Origin: Solihabitans fulvus
GTDB taxonomy: Bacteria > Actinomycetota > Actinomycetes > Mycobacteriales > Pseudonocardiaceae
Reading direction: 5' to 3'
Assembly (NCBI RefSeq): GCF_008386585.1
Contig: NZ_VUOB01000005.1
Coordinates: forward strand, 1-40,231
DNA: 40,231 nucleotides
Below are positions 17,959 to 26,768 of the stretch, piece after piece. Both the position numbers and the translations under genes were made by a program. Every line of letters starts with the position of its first letter. Position 1 is the first letter of the stretch. The notes beneath the pieces were generated by a model. It had not been told where the DNA came from. It worked only from the letters and a program-made list of their open reading frames with translations, and did no database searches.

Positions 17959-18432
17959 AACACACCGCCAATCCGAATGTGAATTTCAATCGGGAGAATA
18001 CGGACAGCTGTAGCCGCCGCACGGCACTCGACCGCGCGTTTACGGTGAGATTGAGTCGGCACTGCCGAGTTTCGCCGGCAGCCTGGCGCTCCGGCGAATG
18101 AATCCAACTTTGGGTAAAATAGTCGATCTGTTTGCCGACAAGAGCGAGGCTAGCACTGCCCCAGAAGGCCGCCTAGTCACCCGAAAGCGTTGGCCCGACA
18201 GGTCGCGGGAATGGCCGAATCCGGATCCGCCGACTCACTCGTTCGGCCGCATTAACTAACACCTGAAGTAGTCGAGTGAAAAACGTTCACCCATCGCGAC
18301 CAGTGCATTCAGGCACCCGTGCCGAGCACTGTGCGGTGGCCCCTGCCATTTTTCGCTCGCCGCCGCAATGCACAGTGCAGGCGTGCGCTAAAACCGGTTG
18401 CGGCCGCGGCCGCCGGCCAGGATCGTCCATCC
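17959..18432. promoter_or_regulatory. divergent promoter region of the encapsulin operon and GNAT gene
   Basis: This 474-bp stretch is clearly AT-richer than the coding DNA around it and holds no convincing gene. On the minus strand TATTCT (18000-17995) could be a -10 box for the encapsulin operon, without a good -35. On the plus strand TAAAAT (18115-18120) is another -10-like hexamer. The dyad at 18276-18290 is listed separately. The part from about 18295 to 18432 translates in the GNAT frame but without family similarity, so it is taken as leader. Confidence 0.5.
18276..18290. promoter_or_regulatory. dyad GTGAA-N5-TTCAC
   Basis: GTGAA and TTCAC form a perfect 5-bp inverted repeat with 5 bases between, inside the divergent region between the encapsulin operon and the GNAT gene. 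It resembles half-sites of CRP/FNR-type regulators (GTGA...TCAC), but the 7-base spacing between the GTGA/TCAC cores is one longer than the standard CRP spacing, so the binding protein is unknown. Confidence 0.3.
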
Positions 18433-18969
18433 GTGCTGACCGGAGAGCTTGTGACACTGCGCCCGCTCGAGCCAGAGGACTACCCGACGCTGGCCCGCTT
18501 CGCCAACGACGTCGAGATCGCGCTCCTGGTCGGCGGCCGGCCGCCGACACCGGACGCCCTGCCGTCGGTCGTCGCGCTCTACGAGGGGCGCCGCGAGGAC
18601 CCGCACACGCTCGGCTTCGCGATCATCGCCAACAACGACCCCGGCAGGCTGATCGGGCAGTGCGCGCTGTTCAACCAGCACCAGGTGGCCAGGACCGCCG
18701 AACTCGGCATCCTGATCGGCGACCGGGACTACTGGGGACGCGGCTGCGGCACCGAGGCCGTGTCGCTGCTCGCGGACTACGGCTTCCGCCTGCGCAACCT
18801 GCACAAGGTGCACCTGAGCGTGAACGCCACCAACCCGCGCGCGATCCGCGCCTACCAGAAGGCCGGCTTCACCGAGGAGGGCCGCCGCCGCAAGCACCTG
18901 TGGAACGACGGCGAGTATGTCGACCTGGTGCTGATGGGCCGCCTGCGCGACGACCCGCCGCCGGCGTGA
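18433..18969 (+). CDS. GNAT family N-acetyltransferase (RimJ/RimL-like)
   Basis: A 178-residue acetyl-CoA-dependent acetyltransferase. It begins LTGELVTLRPLEPEDYPTLARF, typical of the RimJ/RimL-type GNAT branch, and has the acetyl-CoA loop in GDRDYWGRGCGTEAVSLLADYGF and the late LHKVHLSVNATNPRAIRAYQKAGFTEEGRRRKHLW segment. Targets in this branch are protein N-termini, amino acids or small amines. The GTG at 18433 is chosen because homology starts there; the open frame extends to 18319 but that part is low-complexity (RRALKPVAAAAAGQ) and lies in the leader. It is divergent from the encapsulin operon and convergent with the D-aminopeptidase gene. A functional link to either is not shown. Confidence 0.87.
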   Translation: MLTGELVTLRPLEPEDYPTLARFANDVEIALLVGGRPPTPDALPSVVALYEGRREDPHTLGFAIIANNDPGRLIGQCALFNQHQVARTAELGILIGDRDYWGRGCGTEAVSLLADYGFRLRNLHKVHLSVNATNPRAIRAYQKAGFTEEGRRRKHLWNDGEYVDLVLMGRLRDDPPPA

Positions 18970-19054
18970 CGGCGGCGCAGGGGCCGACGCGGCCGGTGCC
19001 GGTGCGGATCGCCTTCCGGCTCGGGCTGGCCGCGCGCCGGCAGCCCCGGCGGCC

Positions 19055-19882
19055 TCAGCCGTAGATGCCCTCCACGGCCCCCGCGGCGATGGCGGTGACG
19101 ACCTTGAACGCCTTCATCGCCTCGGTCATGGTGGCCGCGTCGAAGCCGACCCGGCGCGGCCCGAGCTGCTCGACCGTGGGCACCACCGCGGCGGCCTGCG
19201 CGAGGTGCGTCGCGTCGAACTCCACCTCGATGCGGTGCGCGGCCGGCGCCGGGTCCCGCCGGCCGGCCAGCGCCATCGCGGCGTTGGCCGCCTCGGCGAT
19301 CTGCTCGGCGGTGCGTCGCGGCGGCGTGCAGATCGCCGCGTACCGGCTCACGCACTCCTTCACCGCGACCAGCTTCGCCGCCGGCGCGTAGTCGGCGGCG
19401 TCCACGCAGGTCCGGTCGTCGCCGGTCACCAGCAGCACCGGCACGCCGTGCTCGGCGGCCACCGCCGCGTTGAGCCTGCCCTCGCTGGCGGGCACCCCGT
19501 CCAGCCACACCCCGGTGATGGAGTTCTCCAGGTAGGTGTGGGCGAGCACGCCGTCCTCGCCCGCGCCCGCGTGGTAGCCGAGGAACACCACGCCGTCGAC
19601 GCCGCTGTCCACGCCCTGCATCATCGACAGCGGCTTGTGCCGACCGGTCAGCATCCTCGCGCGCGCGTCGAGGTCCTCCAGCAGCAGGTTGCGCTGCGCG
19701 GAGTGCGCCTCGTTGACCAGCACGTCGGTCGCGCCGCCGTCGAACACCCCGGCGACGCACGCGTTGACGTCGCCGGTGAACAGCCGCCGGAACCGTTGCC
19801 ACTGCTCGGTTCCCGGCACCACGTCACTGGTCCAGGTGACGCCGGTGGCGCCTTCCATGTCGGCCGAGATCATGATCCGCAC
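19055..19882 (-). CDS. dppA: M55 family D-aminopeptidase (DppA type)
   Basis: A 275-residue zinc aminopeptidase, the same length as Bacillus DppA, which removes N-terminal D-amino acids such as D-Ala from small peptides. Zinc ligands are recognisable in ISADMEGATGV (Asp and Glu), NEAHSAQRNLL (His), GYHAGAG (His) and YLENSITGVWLDG (Glu). The start is GTG at 19882, since VRIMISADMEG is the family N-terminus; the open frame runs 19 codons further up into the intergenic region. Divergent from the oligopeptide ABC importer operon, 94 bp away, as expected for a system that imports and digests D-amino-acid peptides, for instance from peptidoglycan. The gene symbol follows the M55 enzyme, not the binding protein of the same name in E. 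coli. Confidence 0.9.
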   Translation of the reverse strand: MRIMISADMEGATGVTWTSDVVPGTEQWQRFRRLFTGDVNACVAGVFDGGATDVLVNEAHSAQRNLLLEDLDARARMLTGRHKPLSMMQGVDSGVDGVVFLGYHAGAGEDGVLAHTYLENSITGVWLDGVPASEGRLNAAVAAEHGVPVLLVTGDDRTCVDAADYAPAAKLVAVKECVSRYAAICTPPRRTAEQIAEAANAAMALAGRRDPAPAAHRIEVEFDATHLAQAAAVVPTVEQLGPRRVGFDAATMTEAMKAFKVVTAIAAGAVEGIYG

Positions 19883-19922
19883 GGGGTCTACGTTACGGCC
19901 TGGTGGCAACCTCGGGTACTCG

Positions 19923-19952
19923 TTGACTTGTCCCACCATTCAGTGGTTACTT
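19923..19952 (+). promoter_or_regulatory. candidate promoter of the peptide ABC operon
   Basis: TTGACT at 19923-19928 is followed after 17-18 bases by GTTACT/TTACTT, about 25 bases before the GTG start of the binding-protein gene. The -35 is good and the -10 mediocre. Position between divergent genes supports it. Confidence 0.35.
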
Positions 19953-19976
19953 CTTGACGTCTCTGTGAGGAACGGG

Positions 19977-21800
19977 GTGGTCACTGTGCGGATTTCTCGT
20001 TGGCGGCTCGGCTTGACGCTTGGCGCGCTGCTCGTCGCGGTGGGGCTGGCGGCGCCGGCCGTCACGACGGCCGCGCCGACGGCGGCGGCCCAGGGCGGCA
20101 CGGTCCTGAGGGTCGCGCTGACCAAACAGGTCGACTCGGTGAACCCGTTCCTGTCGATCACCCAGGCTGGCACCGAACTTGGCCGGTTGATGTACGAGTT
20201 CCTGACCACCTACGACGCCAAGGACCAGCACCCGGTGCCGGCCCTTGCGGAGAAGTGGGAGACCAGCCAGGACAAGCTGACCTGGACCTACACGATCCGG
20301 TCGGGGGTCAGGTGGTCCGACGGGCAGCCGCTGACGGCCAAGGACGTCGCGTTCACCTTCAACCTGATGCTGACCAACGACGTGGCGCGCACCGCCAACG
20401 GCAACTTCGTCGCCAACTTCGACTCGGTGTCCGCGCCCGACGACCGGACCGTGGTGATCAGGACGAAGACGCCGCAGGCCACGATGCTCGCGCTGGACGT
20501 CCCGATCGTGCCGGAGCACGTCTGGTCCAAGGTCACCGACATCGCCGGCTACACCAACGACACCACACCTGTGGTGGGCAACGGGCCGTTCGTGCTCACC
20601 GAGTACCGCGCCAACGAGTCCATCCGGTTCAAGGCCAACAAGGACTACTGGCGCGGCGCCCCGCACTACGACGAGCTCGACTTCGTCATCTACAAGAACG
20701 CCGACGCGGCGACCCAGGCGCTGATCAAGGGCGAGGTCGATCTGATCAACCGGCTCGGGCCCGGCCAGTACGACTCGCTGAAGAACGCCGCGAACGTGAC
20801 GCTGAACCCCGCCAAGGGCCGGCGCTTCAACGAACTGCTGTTCAACCCCGGCGCGGCCACCAGCACCGGCGTGCCCATCGGCGACGGCAACCCGGCGCTG
20901 CGCGACGTCAAGGTCCGCCAGGCCCTGGCCAAGGCGTTCAACCTCAAGGACATCGTGTCGAAGGTGGCAGGCGGCTACGCCGAACCGGGCGGCGGCCTGA
21001 TCCCACCAGTGTTCGTCAGCTACCACTGGCAGCCCGACGCGAGCCAGGCCCGCTCCTTCGACCCCGCCGCCGCCAACCGCGAGCTCGACGCGGCCGGCTA
21101 CCCCAGGGGTGCCGGCGGCATCCGGCAAGGCCCCGACGGCAAGCCGCTGACCCTGCGACTGCTCGGCCACAACGGCACCGCCTTCGACGAGCAGACCGCG
21201 CCCTACATCAAGCAGTGGCTCAGCGACGTCGGCGTCGACGTCACCGTGCAGCTGGTCTCCGACAGCCAGGTCAACGAGATCACCAGCGGCGGCAAGTACG
21301 ACCTCGCGTTCAGCGGCTGGGGCGCCAACCCCGACCCCGACTACATCCTGTCGCTGCACACCTGCTCCCAGCGCCCCAACGCCGACGGCAAGGGCGGCAC
21401 CACCGACTCGTTCCTGTGCGACCCGCAGTACGACGCGCTCTACACCCAGCAGCTCGCCGAGTTCGACCAGGCCAAGCGGGCCGAGCTGGTCAAGCAGGCG
21501 CAGCAGCGGTTCTACGACCTGGCCGTCGGCGTCGTGCTCGACTACGACAACTCGCTGGAGGCCTACCGCAAGGACCGGTTCGCCGACTTCCAGGTGCAGC
21601 CCGACCCCGGCGGCGTGATCATGGCCCAGAACGGCTACTGGGGTTACTACAGCGCCCGGCCCGTCGCGGGCGCCGCCAGCAGCGGCGGCGGCAACGCCGG
21701 CCCGGTGATCGGCATCGCGGCAGGCGCGGTCGTCGTGCTGGCCGTGCTCGCGTTCCTGTTCGCCCGGCGGCGGCGCGCCACCTCGGCGGAGCGCGAGTGA
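19977..21800 (+). CDS. ABC transporter peptide-binding protein (SBP family 5)
   Basis: A 607-residue extracytoplasmic binding protein for di- or oligopeptides. Residues 1-35 form a Sec-type signal sequence (RISRWRLGLTLGALLVAVGLAA...), without a lipobox Cys. The SBP_bac_5 domain spans about 40-540 with typical LAEKWETSQDKLTWTYTIRSGVRWSDGQPLTAKDV and VVGNGPFVLTEYRANESIRFKANKDYW. Near the C-terminus a Gly/Ser linker leads into a single membrane helix (VIGIAAGAVVVLAVLAFLFA) followed by RRRR, so the protein is membrane-anchored at its C-terminus rather than by lipid. The GTG at 19977 has an AGGA site six bases upstream. Its stop overlaps the first permease start by 4 nt (GTGA). Confidence 0.93.
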   Translation: MVTVRISRWRLGLTLGALLVAVGLAAPAVTTAAPTAAAQGGTVLRVALTKQVDSVNPFLSITQAGTELGRLMYEFLTTYDAKDQHPVPALAEKWETSQDKLTWTYTIRSGVRWSDGQPLTAKDVAFTFNLMLTNDVARTANGNFVANFDSVSAPDDRTVVIRTKTPQATMLALDVPIVPEHVWSKVTDIAGYTNDTTPVVGNGPFVLTEYRANESIRFKANKDYWRGAPHYDELDFVIYKNADAATQALIKGEVDLINRLGPGQYDSLKNAANVTLNPAKGRRFNELLFNPGAATSTGVPIGDGNPALRDVKVRQALAKAFNLKDIVSKVAGGYAEPGGGLIPPVFVSYHWQPDASQARSFDPAAANRELDAAGYPRGAGGIRQGPDGKPLTLRLLGHNGTAFDEQTAPYIKQWLSDVGVDVTVQLVSDSQVNEITSGGKYDLAFSGWGANPDPDYILSLHTCSQRPNADGKGGTTDSFLCDPQYDALYTQQLAEFDQAKRAELVKQAQQRFYDLAVGVVLDYDNSLEAYRKDRFADFQVQPDPGGVIMAQNGYWGYYSARPVAGAASSGGGNAGPVIGIAAGAVVVLAVLAFLFARRRRATSAERE

Positions 21801-22822
21801 CCGCCGCGCTGGTCACCGCCGAGGAACCACCGGCCCCACCGCAGGGCCGGCCCGGCGGCGGCACCCTGCGCTACGTCGCCGGCAAGCTCGGCGGCGCGGC
21901 CGTCAGCCTGCTGTCGGTGGTGGTGCTCGGCTTCGTGCTGTTCCGCGTGGTCTACCCCGGCGACCCGGTGCTGGCCATGACGCACAACCGGCCGGCCACC
22001 GCGGCGCAGCAGGACGAGCTGCGGGCCAGACTCGGCCTGGACAGGTCGGTGCCGCACCAGTTCCTCGACTACGTGCGGGGCCTGCTGCACGGCGACATGG
22101 GCACGTCCTACACGTTCAGCCGGCCGGTCACCGACAAGATCCTGGAGAGCCTCGGGCCGACGCTGCTGCTGGTGGGCACCGCCACGGTGCTTGCCACGAT
22201 CCTCGGGCTGTGGCTGGGCATCCGGGGCGCGTGGCGGCGGGGCAGCCGGTTCGACCGGACCTCCACCGGCATCGCGCTGACGCTGTGGTCGGCGCCCACG
22301 TTCTGGCTCGGCATGCTGCTGCTCATCGCCACCGGGCAGCTGTTCCCCAGCGGCGGCATCCGCTACCCCGACACACCGCCGGACTTCCTCTCCCAGGCCG
22401 TCGACGTCGCCCACCACCTCGTGCTGCCCTGCGTGACCCTGATCGCGGTGATCTACGCGCAGTACCTGCTGGTGATGCGGTCCTCGCTGCTGGAGGAGAT
22501 GAACGCCGACTACCTGACCACCGCGCGCGCCAAGGGGCTGCGCGACGACCTGGTGCGCCGCCGGCACGCGGTGCCCAACGCGCTGCTGCCGGCCATGACG
22601 CTGGTGTTCCTGCAACTCGGCCTGGTCGTGTCGGGGGCGATCACCGTGGAGACGGTGTTCTCCTGGCCCGGCCTCGGCCTGCTCACATACGAGGCGCTGG
22701 AGGCGCCCGACCTGCCGCTGCTGCAAGGGCTGCTGGTGGTGTTCGGCGGCGCGGTCATCGTGATGAACCTGCTCGCCGACCTGCTCTACCGGGTCCTCGA
22801 CCCCAGGGTGCGTGCGTCGTGA
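21797..22822 (+). CDS. ABC transporter permease (DppB/OppB type)
   Basis: A 341-residue inner-membrane permease with about six transmembrane helices, beginning after a 30-residue cytoplasmic tail rich in Pro and Gly. The binding-protein-dependent transport signature is seen in LVMRSSLLEEMNADYLTTARAKGLRDDLVRRRHAVPNALLPAM (the EAA loop contacting the ATPase). An extracytoplasmic segment after helix 1 (DPVLAMTHNRPATAAQQDELRARLGLDRSVPHQF) is characteristic of DppB/OppB. It would form a heterodimer with the next gene's product. The GTG start overlaps the previous stop and the stop overlaps the next start, so the three genes are translationally coupled. Confidence 0.95.
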   Translation: MTAALVTAEEPPAPPQGRPGGGTLRYVAGKLGGAAVSLLSVVVLGFVLFRVVYPGDPVLAMTHNRPATAAQQDELRARLGLDRSVPHQFLDYVRGLLHGDMGTSYTFSRPVTDKILESLGPTLLLVGTATVLATILGLWLGIRGAWRRGSRFDRTSTGIALTLWSAPTFWLGMLLLIATGQLFPSGGIRYPDTPPDFLSQAVDVAHHLVLPCVTLIAVIYAQYLLVMRSSLLEEMNADYLTTARAKGLRDDLVRRRHAVPNALLPAMTLVFLQLGLVVSGAITVETVFSWPGLGLLTYEALEAPDLPLLQGLLVVFGGAVIVMNLLADLLYRVLDPRVRAS

Positions 22823-23664
22823 AGGCCTTCTGGCGGGAGTTCGTCCGCAACCGCAGCGGCGTCGCCGGGCTCGCCGTGCTCGCGTTGATGGTGGCGCTGG
22901 CGCTGCTGGCCCCGGTGCTCACCGACCGGGTCGGCCTCGACGTCACCAGGGCGCAGTTCCCGCGCTGGCAGCCGCCGGCAGCGGACTACTGGCTGGGCAC
23001 CGACCACACGGGACGGTCCGTGCTGTTGCAGACCTGGTGGGGCGCCAGGGTTTCGCTCACGGTCGGGGTGGCCGCGACGCTGCTGTCGGTCGGGGTCGGC
23101 TCGGTGGTCGGGCTGGCCGCAGCGCACTTCGGCGGCTGGCTGTCCGGGCTGCTGATGCGGGTCACCGACTTCTTCCTCGCGCTGCCCGCGCTGGTGCTGG
23201 CGATCTGCCTGTCCACCGTGCTGCCGAGGGGGATCGGCACGATCGTGCTGGCGATCGGCGCGACCGCGTGGCCGGCCACCGCGCGGCTGGTGCGGGCCCA
23301 AACCCTCGCCGTGGAGGCCCGCCCCTACATCGAGCGCGCCAAGGTGCTCGGCGGCGGCCACCTGCACATCATCGGCCGGCACGTGCTGCCCGGCGTGTTC
23401 CCGCTGGTGCTGGTGAACACGACGCTGACCGTGGCCAGCGCGATCATTGCCGAGTCGACGCTGTCCTTCCTCGGGCTCGGCGACCCCGGCTTGGTGTCGT
23501 GGGGCTCGATGCTGCACGAGGCCACGCTGCACGGCGCGGTGTCCCAGGGCGCCTGGTGGTTCCTGTTGCCGCCGGGGCTCGGCATCGTGCTGGTGGTGCT
23601 GGCGTTCACGCTGTGCGGCAGGGCGCTGGAGACCGTGCTCAACCCGAGGCTGCGTGTCTCGTGA
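22819..23664 (+). CDS. ABC transporter permease (DppC/OppC type)
   Basis: A 281-residue permease with the OppC N-terminal region (FWREFVRNRSGVAGLAVLAL), the YWLGTDHTGRSVLLQTWWGARVSL segment typical of DppC/OppC, and the EAA loop around LVRAQTLAVEARPYIERAKVLGGGHLHIIGRHVLPG. Five to six membrane helices are visible. The family motif SFLGLGDPGLVSWGSML is intact. Starts with GTG overlapping the DppB-type stop (GTGA); 37 bp separate it from the ATPase gene. Confidence 0.95.
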   Translation: MKAFWREFVRNRSGVAGLAVLALMVALALLAPVLTDRVGLDVTRAQFPRWQPPAADYWLGTDHTGRSVLLQTWWGARVSLTVGVAATLLSVGVGSVVGLAAAHFGGWLSGLLMRVTDFFLALPALVLAICLSTVLPRGIGTIVLAIGATAWPATARLVRAQTLAVEARPYIERAKVLGGGHLHIIGRHVLPGVFPLVLVNTTLTVASAIIAESTLSFLGLGDPGLVSWGSMLHEATLHGAVSQGAWWFLLPPGLGIVLVVLAFTLCGRALETVLNPRLRVS

Positions 23665-23701
23665 GGCGGGGGCGGACCGACGATATCGCGGGGGAGCGGC
23701 C

Positions 23702-25309
23702 ATGACCGCGTTGTTGGAGCTGCGGGACCTCAGCGTCCAGTACCGCACGGAGCGGGGCGAGGTGCCGGCCGTGCGCGGAGTGGACCTGACGCTGGCCGCC
23801 GGGCAGACGCTCGGCCTCGCCGGGGAGTCGGGCTGCGGCAAGTCCACGCTGGCGATGGCCGTGCTGCGGCTGCTGCCGAAGTCGGCGCGGATCGGCGGCG
23901 AGGTGCTGCTGGACGGCGAGGACGTGGCCACCATGTCCTGGGGACGGCTGCGGGCGGTGCGCTGGGCGCAGGCGTCGGTGGTGTTCCAGGGCGCGATGCA
24001 CGCGCTCAACCCGGTGCGCCGCATCGGCGAGCAGATCGCCGAGCCGATCACCGTGCACGCCGAGGCCGGGCACGAGCCGTCGCGGACCGTGCTGCGCCGC
24101 AGAGTGGCCGAGTTGCTCGAACAGGTGGAGCTGCCGGCGTCGCGGGCGGATGCGTACCCGCACGAGCTGTCCGGCGGGCAGAAGCAGCGGGTGATGATCG
24201 CGATGGCGCTGGCCTGCGAGCCGAGGCTGATCATCGCCGACGAGCCGACCACCGCGCTGGACGTCATCGTGCAGGCGCAGGTCCTCGACGTGCTCGGCAG
24301 GCTGGTGGCGGACAACGGCCTCGGCCTGATGATGATCAGCCACGACCTGTCGGTGCTGGCGGCCACGTGCGAGCGGATCGCCGTGATGTACGAGGGCAGG
24401 ATCGTCGAGCAGGGGCCATCGCGGGAACTGATGGGCGCCCCGAAACACCCGCACAGCAAGGCGTTGGCCGCCGCGTTCCCCGTGGTCGGCGACCCCGAGT
24501 TCCGGCTGACGCCGCAGGACGCGGCCGGCGACGGCGGCACGCTGCTGCGCACCGAGGGCCTGCGGGTCGACTTCCCCGACCGCGCGGGCGGCACCACCCA
24601 CGCGGTGGCCGGGGTGGACCTTGAGGTGCGCGAGGAGGAGATCGTCGCCCTGGTCGGGCAGTCCGGCTCCGGCAAGACCACGTTGGCGCGCACCCTGCTC
24701 GGGCTCCAGCAGCCCACCGGCGGCCGGGTGCTGTTCGACGGCGAGCCGCTGCCTGCCGGCGGCCGCGCCCTGCGGGCCTACCGGCGGCAGGCGCAGCTGG
24801 TGCTCCAGGACCCGACCAGCGCGCTGAACCCGAGACACACCGTGTACCAGGCGGTCGCGGAGGGGCTGCGCATCCACCGGGTGCCCGGCGACGAGCGGGA
24901 ACTGGTCGCCGACGCGTTGGCCAAGGCCGAACTGCGGCCGCCGGAGCAGTTTTTCCCGGTGCTGCCGCACGAGCTGTCCGGCGGCCAGCGCCAGCGCGTG
25001 GTGATCGCGGGCGCGCTGGCGCTTGGCCCCCGGCTGCTGGTCGCCGACGAGCCGGTGGCGTCGCTGGACGCCTCGGTGCGCGGCGAGATCCTGGCGCTGC
25101 TGCTGCGGTTGCGGGCGGAACTCGGCCTCGCGACCCTGGTGATCACGCACGACATCGGCCTCGCCTGGAACATCGCCGACCGGGTCGCGGTGATGTACCA
25201 CGGGAAGCTCGTCGAGGTCGGCCCGGTGGAGCAGGTGCTGCTCGCGCCGACCCATCCCTACACGAAACGGCTGTTGGCCGCGGTGCCTCGGGGCGCGGTC
25301 ACCGGTTAG
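23702..25309 (+). CDS. fused double ATPase of a peptide ABC importer (DppD-DppF type)
   Basis: A 535-residue protein carrying two complete ABC ATPase domains in one chain. Domain 1 (about 1-265) has Walker A GESGCGKST, signature LSGGQKQR, Walker B LIIADEPTTALD and switch His in MISHDLSVL. Domain 2 (about 275-535) has GQSGSGKTT, LSGGQRQR, LLVADEPVASLD and VITHDIGLA. Each ends with the oligopeptide-type tail (PKHPHSKALAAAFP and PTHPYTKRLLAAVP). In many bacteria these are separate DppD and DppF proteins; the fusion energises the heterodimeric permease above. ATG with a GGGGAG site. The 3' end overlaps the convergent amidase gene by 11 nt. Confidence 0.95.
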   Translation: MTALLELRDLSVQYRTERGEVPAVRGVDLTLAAGQTLGLAGESGCGKSTLAMAVLRLLPKSARIGGEVLLDGEDVATMSWGRLRAVRWAQASVVFQGAMHALNPVRRIGEQIAEPITVHAEAGHEPSRTVLRRRVAELLEQVELPASRADAYPHELSGGQKQRVMIAMALACEPRLIIADEPTTALDVIVQAQVLDVLGRLVADNGLGLMMISHDLSVLAATCERIAVMYEGRIVEQGPSRELMGAPKHPHSKALAAAFPVVGDPEFRLTPQDAAGDGGTLLRTEGLRVDFPDRAGGTTHAVAGVDLEVREEEIVALVGQSGSGKTTLARTLLGLQQPTGGRVLFDGEPLPAGGRALRAYRRQAQLVLQDPTSALNPRHTVYQAVAEGLRIHRVPGDERELVADALAKAELRPPEQFFPVLPHELSGGQRQRVVIAGALALGPRLLVADEPVASLDASVRGEILALLLRLRAELGLATLVITHDIGLAWNIADRVAVMYHGKLVEVGPVEQVLLAPTHPYTKRLLAAVPRGAVTG

Positions 25310-26714
25310 TGCGCGGGTCGATCGGCGTCAGGACGCCAAGCCGGCTCTCGATCGCGGCGGCGGCCTCGAGGCACAGGTCCTCCCGGTACATCCCGCCGAT
25401 GACCTGCACGCCGAGCGGGAGCCCGTCGGCGACCCCGACGGGCACGGCGACGGCGGGCACGCCGACGAAGGTGCTCGCCCGGCACAGCCGCACGGTCCCC
25501 ATCGTCGCGGCGTTGGCCTCGACGTCGCTGTGCATGGTGGCTGGTGGGGCCGGCGGCTGCGTGGAGACCGGCCCCAGCAGCAGCGGGATGTCCGCGAAGA
25601 ATCGCGCCCAGTCGCGCTGGATGCCCAGCCTGCGCGCGGTGAGCCCGAGGTACTCCGCAAGGCCGACCGGCGGGTACTGCCGCATGGAGAACTCCACGTG
25701 CCGCCGGCTTTCCTCGGTGAGCAGGCCGCTGACCATCGGCCAGACCAGGCTGAACTCGGTGTAGATCAGGCCGGTGTAGCCGTCGACGGCGTCCTGGAGC
25801 CGGGGGACCTCGACCTCCTCGACCAGGTAGCCGGCGTCCCGCAGCGCGTCGGCCGCGGCCTCGACCCCGGCGAGCACGTGCGGGTGCGTGCCGTGCCCGC
25901 CGGGATCGGCCGCCACGCCAACGCGGATCGGGTGGGGGAGCGGCGGCCCCTCCAGCGGGACCGGAACCGCGCGCGGGTCCTGCGGGTCGGGACCGGCCAG
26001 GACCCGGTGCACGAGCGCGAGGTCGGCGACCGTGCGCGCCAGCGGGCCGTCGACGGGGAACAGCTGGGAGGACAGCGTCGGGTCCTGGTCGCCGAGCCGG
26101 TGGTCCGCCGCGAACCTGCCGTAGCTCGGTTTCAGCCCGGCCACGCCGTTGAAGGCGGCCGGCACCCGCACCGATCCGCCGGAGTCGTTGCCGAGGCCGA
26201 GCGGCGTCATGCCGGTGGCGACCGCGACCCCGTCGCCGCCGCTGGTCCCGCCGGGCGTCCTGGCGGGATCCCACGGGTTGCGGGTGTCGCCGTGCAGGGT
26301 GCTGACGGTGTGCATGCCGCCCATCGTCAGATCGGGCATGTTGGTGCGGCCGATGGGGATGGCTCCGGCGCGGCGCAGCCTGCGCACCGGCGGGGCGTCC
26401 TCGGCGGCCACCAGGTCGCGGAACCTGGGCACGCCGAGGGTGGTGGCCGAGCCGGCCACGTGGATGTTGTCCTTCACGGTGACCGGCACGCCGGCCAGCG
26501 GCCCGAGCACCTCGCCGGCCGCGCGGCGGCGGTCGATGTCGCGCGCGGCCAGGCGGGCGCTGTCGGCCAGGACGGCCGTGACCGCGTTGGCCACGGGGTT
26601 CACCTCCTCGATGCGCGCCAGGTGCGCGTTGAGGACCTCCATCGCGCCCGCCTCGCCGCGCGCGATGGCCGAGGCCAGCGCCGTCGCGCTCAGTTGCCAC
26701 AGTTCCGTGCCCAT
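25299..26714 (-). CDS. amidase-signature family amidase
   Basis: A 471-residue amidase-signature hydrolase that cleaves amide bonds of small substrates. The catalytic Lys is K81 (PVTVKDNIHV) and the nucleophile is S181 (LGLGNDSGGSVRVPAAFNGVAGLKPS). The intermediate glycine-rich motif is GGTSGGDG; counted from the nucleophile, the position of the cis-Ser of fatty-acid amide hydrolase is occupied by Thr157, with Ser158 next to it. No signal peptide. The ATG at 26714 has a GGAGG site. It runs convergent to, and overlaps by 11 nt, the peptide importer ATPase gene, and may process imported amides or peptides. It is not a GatA, because no gatB or gatC is near. Confidence 0.92.
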   Translation of the reverse strand: MGTELWQLSATALASAIARGEAGAMEVLNAHLARIEEVNPVANAVTAVLADSARLAARDIDRRRAAGEVLGPLAGVPVTVKDNIHVAGSATTLGVPRFRDLVAAEDAPPVRRLRRAGAIPIGRTNMPDLTMGGMHTVSTLHGDTRNPWDPARTPGGTSGGDGVAVATGMTPLGLGNDSGGSVRVPAAFNGVAGLKPSYGRFAADHRLGDQDPTLSSQLFPVDGPLARTVADLALVHRVLAGPDPQDPRAVPVPLEGPPLPHPIRVGVAADPGGHGTHPHVLAGVEAAADALRDAGYLVEEVEVPRLQDAVDGYTGLIYTEFSLVWPMVSGLLTEESRRHVEFSMRQYPPVGLAEYLGLTARRLGIQRDWARFFADIPLLLGPVSTQPPAPPATMHSDVEANAATMGTVRLCRASTFVGVPAVAVPVGVADGLPLGVQVIGGMYREDLCLEAAAAIESRLGVLTPIDPRTNR

Positions 26715-26768
26715 GTCCGACCTCCAGGTCGCCGCGTCGCCGCGACACGCCAAATACGATCTTGTCTA

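Noticed and set aside
18319..18432. Longer GNAT protein starting at 18319
   Set aside because: The extra 38 residues are low complexity and unlike the family; the GTG at 18433 begins right at the conserved N-terminus.
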